Shown here piece after piece: positions 14,025 through 17,729 of a DNA stretch of 17,729 nt. Within the stretch, counting starts at the first letter, position 1, and each line of letters starts with the position of its first letter. This stretch comes from GCA-020348365 sp964347995 (lineage in GTDB: Archaea > Thermoproteota > Bathyarchaeia > Bathyarchaeales > Bathyarchaeaceae): NCBI GenBank assembly GCA_964347995.1, contig CAYGBA010000030.1:1-17729 (forward strand). Reading direction: 5' to 3'. The notes beneath the pieces are model-generated. The model saw only the letters and a program-made list of their open reading frames with translations, ran no database searches and was not told the origin of the DNA. The position numbers and the translations under genes are program-made.

Positions 14025-14951
14025 ATGATCGATTTAAAGGGTAGAGACATACTGTCCGTCTCAGATCTATCGCGAGATGAAATCTTCTTCTTTCTCGAGA
14101 AGACCAAAAAGCTGAAAGCAACTGTCAAAAACAAGAAAGGCACATTTTCGGGAAGGATACTGGGGCTCCTCTTCGAGAAGGCATCCACTAGGACCAGAGC
14201 GAGCTTTGAGGCGGCCATGGGGCAACTTGGAGGGGAAGTGATGTACATGCGCACAGACGAGCTGCAGCTGGGGCGTGGAGAGCCGATCAGGGACACGGCG
14301 CGGGTCCTGACGGAGTATCTTGACGCTTTGGTTCTGAGAACCTATAGACATGAGACCGCGGAGGAATTTGCCAGATACTGTGACATTCCCGTGATAAACG
14401 GCTTGAGCGATCATGAGCATCCAACCCAATTTCTCTGTGACCTATATACGATTTTAGAGGCAAGAGATCAGCTTGAGGGCTTAAATTTCGCTTGGATCGG
14501 TGACGGAAACAACGTCTGCAACTCATGGCTTCTAGGAGCTAGCATAATGGGAATAAACATCAGCGTGGCTACTCCCAAGAGATATGCGCCTAACAGGGAT
14601 GTCCTGAAAAGAGCGAAGGAGCTTGCCGATAAGTCTGGTTCCAAGCTAGAAGCGGTGAGCGATCCCAAAGAGGCTGCGAAACATGCGGACATACTGTATA
14701 CAGATGTCTGGACGAGCATGGGGCAAGAGGAAGAAGCCGAAAAACGGATGAAAGCCTTTCGCGGGTACCAGATAAACAAGGACCTGCTCAAAGTTGCAAG
14801 GAAGGATGCCATTGTGATGCACTGTCTCCCGGCGCACAGAGGCATGGAGATAACCGAAGATGTACTAGAAGGCAGCAGAAGCATCGTATGGAGACAAGCG
14901 GAGAACAAGCTCCATGGAGCGAAAGCGATCTTGAATCTGGTGATCGACTAA
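14025..14951 (+). CDS. argF: Ornithine carbamoyltransferase
   Basis: The enzyme joins carbamoyl phosphate and ornithine to give citrulline and phosphate, or runs in reverse in catabolism. The 308-residue sequence has all hallmarks: STRTR (54-58) and HPTQ (132-135) for carbamoyl phosphate, DVWTSMG (227-233, the SMG ornithine loop), and HCLPAHRG (266-273, catalytic cysteine). The SMG and HCLP motifs distinguish it from aspartate carbamoyltransferase. Its neighbour downstream is carbamate kinase, so the pair share carbamoyl phosphate. No arginine deiminase or other arg genes lie nearby in the window, so the direction of flux is not resolved. Confidence 0.97.
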   Translation: MIDLKGRDILSVSDLSRDEIFFFLEKTKKLKATVKNKKGTFSGRILGLLFEKASTRTRASFEAAMGQLGGEVMYMRTDELQLGRGEPIRDTARVLTEYLDALVLRTYRHETAEEFARYCDIPVINGLSDHEHPTQFLCDLYTILEARDQLEGLNFAWIGDGNNVCNSWLLGASIMGINISVATPKRYAPNRDVLKRAKELADKSGSKLEAVSDPKEAAKHADILYTDVWTSMGQEEEAEKRMKAFRGYQINKDLLKVARKDAIVMHCLPAHRGMEITEDVLEGSRSIVWRQAENKLHGAKAILNLVID

Positions 14952-15012
14952 TTCTGTTTTCCTAGTATTTGTTAATTGTATAAGTGTGTAAAGATTTGAC
15001 AGGGTGTTTTTT

Positions 15013-15954
15013 TTGAGCAAGAAGATAATAGTGGCTTTGGGCGGAAACGCGATAAAAAGCCCTGAGGACAAAGGGACCATCGAGGAACAATTGCATGCTG
15101 TGTCTCGGACTTGCGACGAACTGGTGAAGATGATCAAGCAAGGCCATAAAATTGTCATAACTCATGGAAACGGCCCTCAAGTGGGCGCCCTTCTGATACA
15201 AAACGAAGAAGCCCGAGAGAAGGTTCCTCAAATGCCGTTAGATGTTTGTGGGGCTGAAAGCCAAGCTTTCGTAGGGTATATGATACAGCAAACACTGCGC
15301 AACAAACTTGAAAAAATCGGAATCAGCAAAGACGTTGCGACAATCATAACTCAGGCTAAGGTGGACCCCGAGGACCCAGCTTTTGAGAAGCCCACGAAGC
15401 CGGTTGGTCCCTTCTACACTGAAAGGCAGGCAGAGAAACTGCGAAGAGAAAAGGGATATATTATCAGAAGAATCGAGGAGGGGAGATACCGACGAGTCGT
15501 ACCGTCTCCCGAGCCGAAAGGCATCGTTGAAATAGGTGCCATCCAGAAGTTGGTGGACGCTGGTGTCGTAGTCATCGCCTCAGGTGGAGGAGGAGTTCCC
15601 GTGGTTGAACGAGAGGACAGAAGATTAGCGGGGGTGGAAGCCGTGATCGATAAGGACCTGGCTGCCGAGATTCTTGCGCGAGAAATCAAGGCCGAGATCA
15701 TGCTTTTCCTCACGAATGTGGAGGGAGTCGCCGTCAACTATGGCAAATCTGATCAGCGATTTTTGAATAGGCTGACGTTGGAGGAGGCCAGGCGTTATCT
15801 GAGGGCGGGCGAGTTTCCTCCCGGATCCATGGGTCCAAAGATAAAGGCGGCAGTCAGATTTTTGGAGTCTGGTGGAGAGAAAGCTGTGGTGTCTTCTTTG
15901 GGGACGGCGTTTGCGGCGTTGAATGAAAGGGCGGGTACGACAATTACTCGTTGA
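15013..15954 (+). CDS. arcC: Carbamate kinase
   Basis: The product reversibly makes ATP and carbamate from carbamoyl phosphate and ADP. It has the amino-acid kinase fold: IIVALGGNAI at the N-terminus, ITHGNGPQVG (49-58), CGAESQAFVGYMIQQ (79-93), IASGGGGVPV (188-197), DKDLAAEILA (213-222) and the C-terminal FPPGSMGPKI (268-277). Length, 313 residues, is normal. AGGGTG at 15001-15006 lies six bases before TTG 15013, which gives the family-typical start MSKKIIVALGG; the upstream GTG at 15004 lies inside that site and would add three residues, MFF. It follows argF by 61 bases and is likely co-transcribed; the spacing also leaves room for its own promoter (GTATAA around 14978). Its stop is two bases from the stop of the convergent NUDIX gene. 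Confidence 0.95.
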   Translation: MSKKIIVALGGNAIKSPEDKGTIEEQLHAVSRTCDELVKMIKQGHKIVITHGNGPQVGALLIQNEEAREKVPQMPLDVCGAESQAFVGYMIQQTLRNKLEKIGISKDVATIITQAKVDPEDPAFEKPTKPVGPFYTERQAEKLRREKGYIIRRIEEGRYRRVVPSPEPKGIVEIGAIQKLVDAGVVVIASGGGGVPVVEREDRRLAGVEAVIDKDLAAEILAREIKAEIMLFLTNVEGVAVNYGKSDQRFLNRLTLEEARRYLRAGEFPPGSMGPKIKAAVRFLESGGEKAVVSSLGTAFAALNERAGTTITR

Positions 15955-15956
15955 TC

Positions 15957-16373
15957 TTATGCGGTTTTTTGTAGAAATTCGTGAGCTTTTTCTAGCACGT
16001 TTCTAGCATTTTTAAAGGTCAGTTTCTCCAAAGCTTCTTCGTAGCTGAGCCAGACATATTCGGCATGCTCGTAAGACAGCTTCACTCTGCCGCTCGTGAC
16101 GTGAACCAGAAAGTATATGACTTGCTTGTAGATGGTTTGGCCGGCTCTCCTGAAGAAGTAGTTTATCTCTTCTCTGAAGTCTCCGATGAATTGGGCGTCG
16201 GTGAGGCCTGTTTCCTCCTCAAGCTCTCTTCTTGCGGTATCTTCTTCGTTTTCATCTTCCTCTACTTCTCCTTTCACGAAGTCCCAGTGGCCGCCTCCAT
16301 AGTGCAAAAGAAGGTATTCCACTTGCGCATTTTCTCTGTAGACCACGGCGCCGCAGGACTTCACTCGAGCCAA
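15957..16373 (-). CDS. NUDIX hydrolase, Ap4A hydrolase-like
   Basis: The product is 138 residues and probably splits diadenosine tetraphosphate or related nucleotides. The complete NUDIX box spans residues 35-57: Gly35, Glu41, Arg49-Glu50, Glu53-Glu54, Gly56. The opening SCGAVVYRENAQVEYLLLHY and GHWDFVKGEVE resemble asymmetric Ap4A hydrolases (GHWDFPKGH). The start is TTG 16373, supported by GGAGTGA seven bases upstream; GTG at 16364 is an alternative. It converges on arcC with two bases between the stop codons. It is intact, in contrast to the broken NUDIX gene at 8772-9140, which has a different, ADP-ribose-type architecture. Confidence 0.9.
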   Translation of the reverse strand: MARVKSCGAVVYRENAQVEYLLLHYGGGHWDFVKGEVEEDENEEDTARRELEEETGLTDAQFIGDFREEINYFFRRAGQTIYKQVIYFLVHVTSGRVKLSYEHAEYVWLSYEEALEKLTFKNARNVLEKAHEFLQKTA

Positions 16374-16529
16374 TTTCTTATCACTCCGAATTTCGTCTTA
16401 AAGAGGCAAGCTGTCAGCTATTGGAGCACATCGTCTATAAGAGTGATATATTCCTGTCCGCTCCATGCTAAACCCTGTATGTGTTTTGACTATGAACACC
16501 ATTCTAACATGACTTGTCTGTGTTGTGCC

Positions 16530-16565
16530 CACACATGCTTTAGGCGTGGTATATGTGCATGCGTG
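16530..16565 (-). repeat. Inverted repeat just after the kynureninase stop
   Basis: CACACATGC (16530-16538) and GCATGCGTG (16557-16565) are complementary at eight of nine positions, with an 18-base loop. On the minus strand it begins seven bases after the kynureninase stop, so it may be a 3'-end processing or termination hairpin. No T tract follows it. Confidence 0.3.
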
Positions 16566-16572
16566 ACCCTCG

Positions 16573-17729
16573 TTAAGATATTTTCTTTCTCTGCTTGGGT
16601 ATCCTTTCGTATTCTTTCCTATCGATTATCTCTCTGAGGTGCTGAACTATCCGCCACACTTCGTGGTAACGGTTGTATAACGGTATGGGTGCAATGCGTA
16701 TAACGTTTGGTGGGCGGAAGTCTGAGATCACTCCTTTGGCATGGAGAGCCTCACTTATCCTCATGGCTTCTTCGTGTTCAACTGCCACATGTCCTCCTCT
16801 TCGTTCATCTTCTCTCGGAGTGCCAATGCTGAAATTGTATGGCCGCTTAGAAAGCAATTCGTCAATTAAGTACATCAGATATGAAGTCAGTTGTAACGAT
16901 TTCTGCCTAATGCTTTCTATCCCAGCTTCTAGTGTTATTTCTAGAGCGCCTTCGAGTGTCGCTGAACTCAGGATTGCAGGAGATGATATTTGCCATCCGC
17001 CAGCGTTTCGAGCATGCTCAAACTTCACGTTCAAATCGAACTGTTTGTCTTTCACGTAGCCAAACCAGCCTGCTAGGGCTGGCTCGCGGTCGAAATGTTC
17101 TTTGTTTAGGTACAAGAAGGCAGTGCTACCTGGTCCACCGTTTAAGTATTTGTAGCTGCACCAAACTGCGAAATCAACATCCCACTTGTCAAAGTGATGT
17201 GGCACGACACCCACAGAATGGGAGCAATCGAAACCTATCGTTACGCCTCTTTTGTGCGCTTCTTGCGCAAGGTATCTCATATCAAGAAGCTGCCCCGATC
17301 GATAAAGTACTGATGGAAGAAGAGCTAAACAGACACTCTCCTCCATTAAAGCAATAATCTCATCCTCATCTAGAAAGCGTCCGTCACTACTTCTGGCAAG
17401 AACCAAGGTGTCTCCAGCGTTAGGCTGCCTAAGCTTGGCAATGCTTCTCAACGCATAGATATCAGTCGGAAAAGTAAGTTCGTCTGCAAGGATCTTCGTT
17501 CTCTTGGATTTTGGCACATAGAATGTATTAATGAGGGAATGAATATTGACCGTAGTCGTTCCAGTGGCTATAACTTCTTCGGGTTCAGCGCCAACAAGTT
17601 TCGCACATTTAGCCCCGAGTTCTTCGGCGAAGTAGAACCAGGGCTGCTTTGCCTCAAGCCATCCTCTTATAGCGAGAGTCTTCCATTCATCCAACACTCT
17701 GAGAACTGAACTCTCAGAGGCCTTAGACA
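16573..17729 (-). CDS. kynU: Kynureninase, PLP-dependent (N-terminus outside window)
   Basis: The enzyme hydrolyses kynurenine to anthranilate and alanine using PLP. The frame stays open to the right edge: upstream of the GTG at 17697 it continues SKASESSVLR, which matches the kynureninase pattern before VLDEWKTLAIRGW, so the GTG is not the start and about 30 residues are missing. Visible motifs: GTTTVNIHSL (cofactor phosphate region), GFDCSHSVGVVP with the ring-stacking Asp, VDFAVWCSYKYLNGGPG with the PLP lysine, and the C-terminal DFRPPNVIRIAPIPLYN. 384 residues are present. No other kynurenine-pathway gene (dioxygenase, formamidase, 3-hydroxylase) is visible; the FmdA-type amidase here is not a kynurenine formamidase by sequence. 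Confidence 0.95.
   Translation of the reverse strand, partial: SKASESSVLRVLDEWKTLAIRGWLEAKQPWFYFAEELGAKCAKLVGAEPEEVIATGTTTVNIHSLINTFYVPKSKRTKILADELTFPTDIYALRSIAKLRQPNAGDTLVLARSSDGRFLDEDEIIALMEESVCLALLPSVLYRSGQLLDMRYLAQEAHKRGVTIGFDCSHSVGVVPHHFDKWDVDFAVWCSYKYLNGGPGSTAFLYLNKEHFDREPALAGWFGYVKDKQFDLNVKFEHARNAGGWQISSPAILSSATLEGALEITLEAGIESIRQKSLQLTSYLMYLIDELLSKRPYNFSIGTPREDERRGGHVAVEHEEAMRISEALHAKGVISDFRPPNVIRIAPIPLYNRYHEVWRIVQHLREIIDRKEYERIPKQRKKIS

Noticed and set aside
1..17729. CRISPR arrays, insertion sequences, integrases, defence operons
   Set aside because: No regularly spaced repeats, terminal inverted repeats, transposase or nuclease genes were found on either strand.

Overview
The window is a compact archaeal chromosome segment of about 17.7 kb. 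The archaeal assignment rests on a transcription factor B gene, an XPD-family iron-sulfur helicase, a DUF1922 zinc-ribbon protein, a DUF4382 surface protein, TATA-box promoters (TTTATATA, TTTATAA), GGTGA-type ribosome binding sites and frequent TTG/GTG starts. The gene set would fit an uncultured Bathyarchaeia-like lineage, but that placement is inference only. No tRNA, rRNA, CRISPR array, insertion sequence or integrase was seen, and no gene-free stretch exceeds 300 bases.

Left part (1-5000): the last codons of an unknown gene run by ATGA overlap into two very small DUF4177-like genes (28-219 and a TTG-started gene at 221-376). An MTA/SAH deaminase-type amidohydrolase follows (514-1815). On the opposite strand lie the XPD-like helicase with an N-terminal zinc ribbon and, downstream of it, DUF1922. 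A winged-helix protein with two membrane helices diverges from the helicase.

Middle (5000-10800): nearly everything is on the minus strand. There is a glycosylation-sequon-rich DUF4382 membrane-anchored protein, an eight-cysteine zinc protein, a three-gene ABC-2 exporter operon (ATPase, permease, permease), a decayed NUDIX gene with a frameshift and a nonsense codon, a KptA/Tpt1 RNA 2'-phosphotransferase, and an acetamidase/formamidase.

Right part (10900-17729): an unrecognised membrane protein, TFB with a duplicated TATA module and two inverted repeats in its promoter and leader, a NIF3-like protein, and a divergent argF-arcC pair that would handle carbamoyl phosphate. An intact Ap4A-hydrolase-like NUDIX gene converges on arcC, and a kynureninase runs off the right edge.

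The clearest functional units are the ABC exporter operon and the carbamoyl-phosphate pair. I do not see a convincing undescribed multi-gene system. The observations most worth following are the candidate operator upstream of the eight-cysteine gene, the TFB promoter architecture, the zinc-ribbon fusion on the XPD-like helicase, the broken NUDIX gene, and a possible hairpin hiding the ribosome binding site of the NIF3-like gene.
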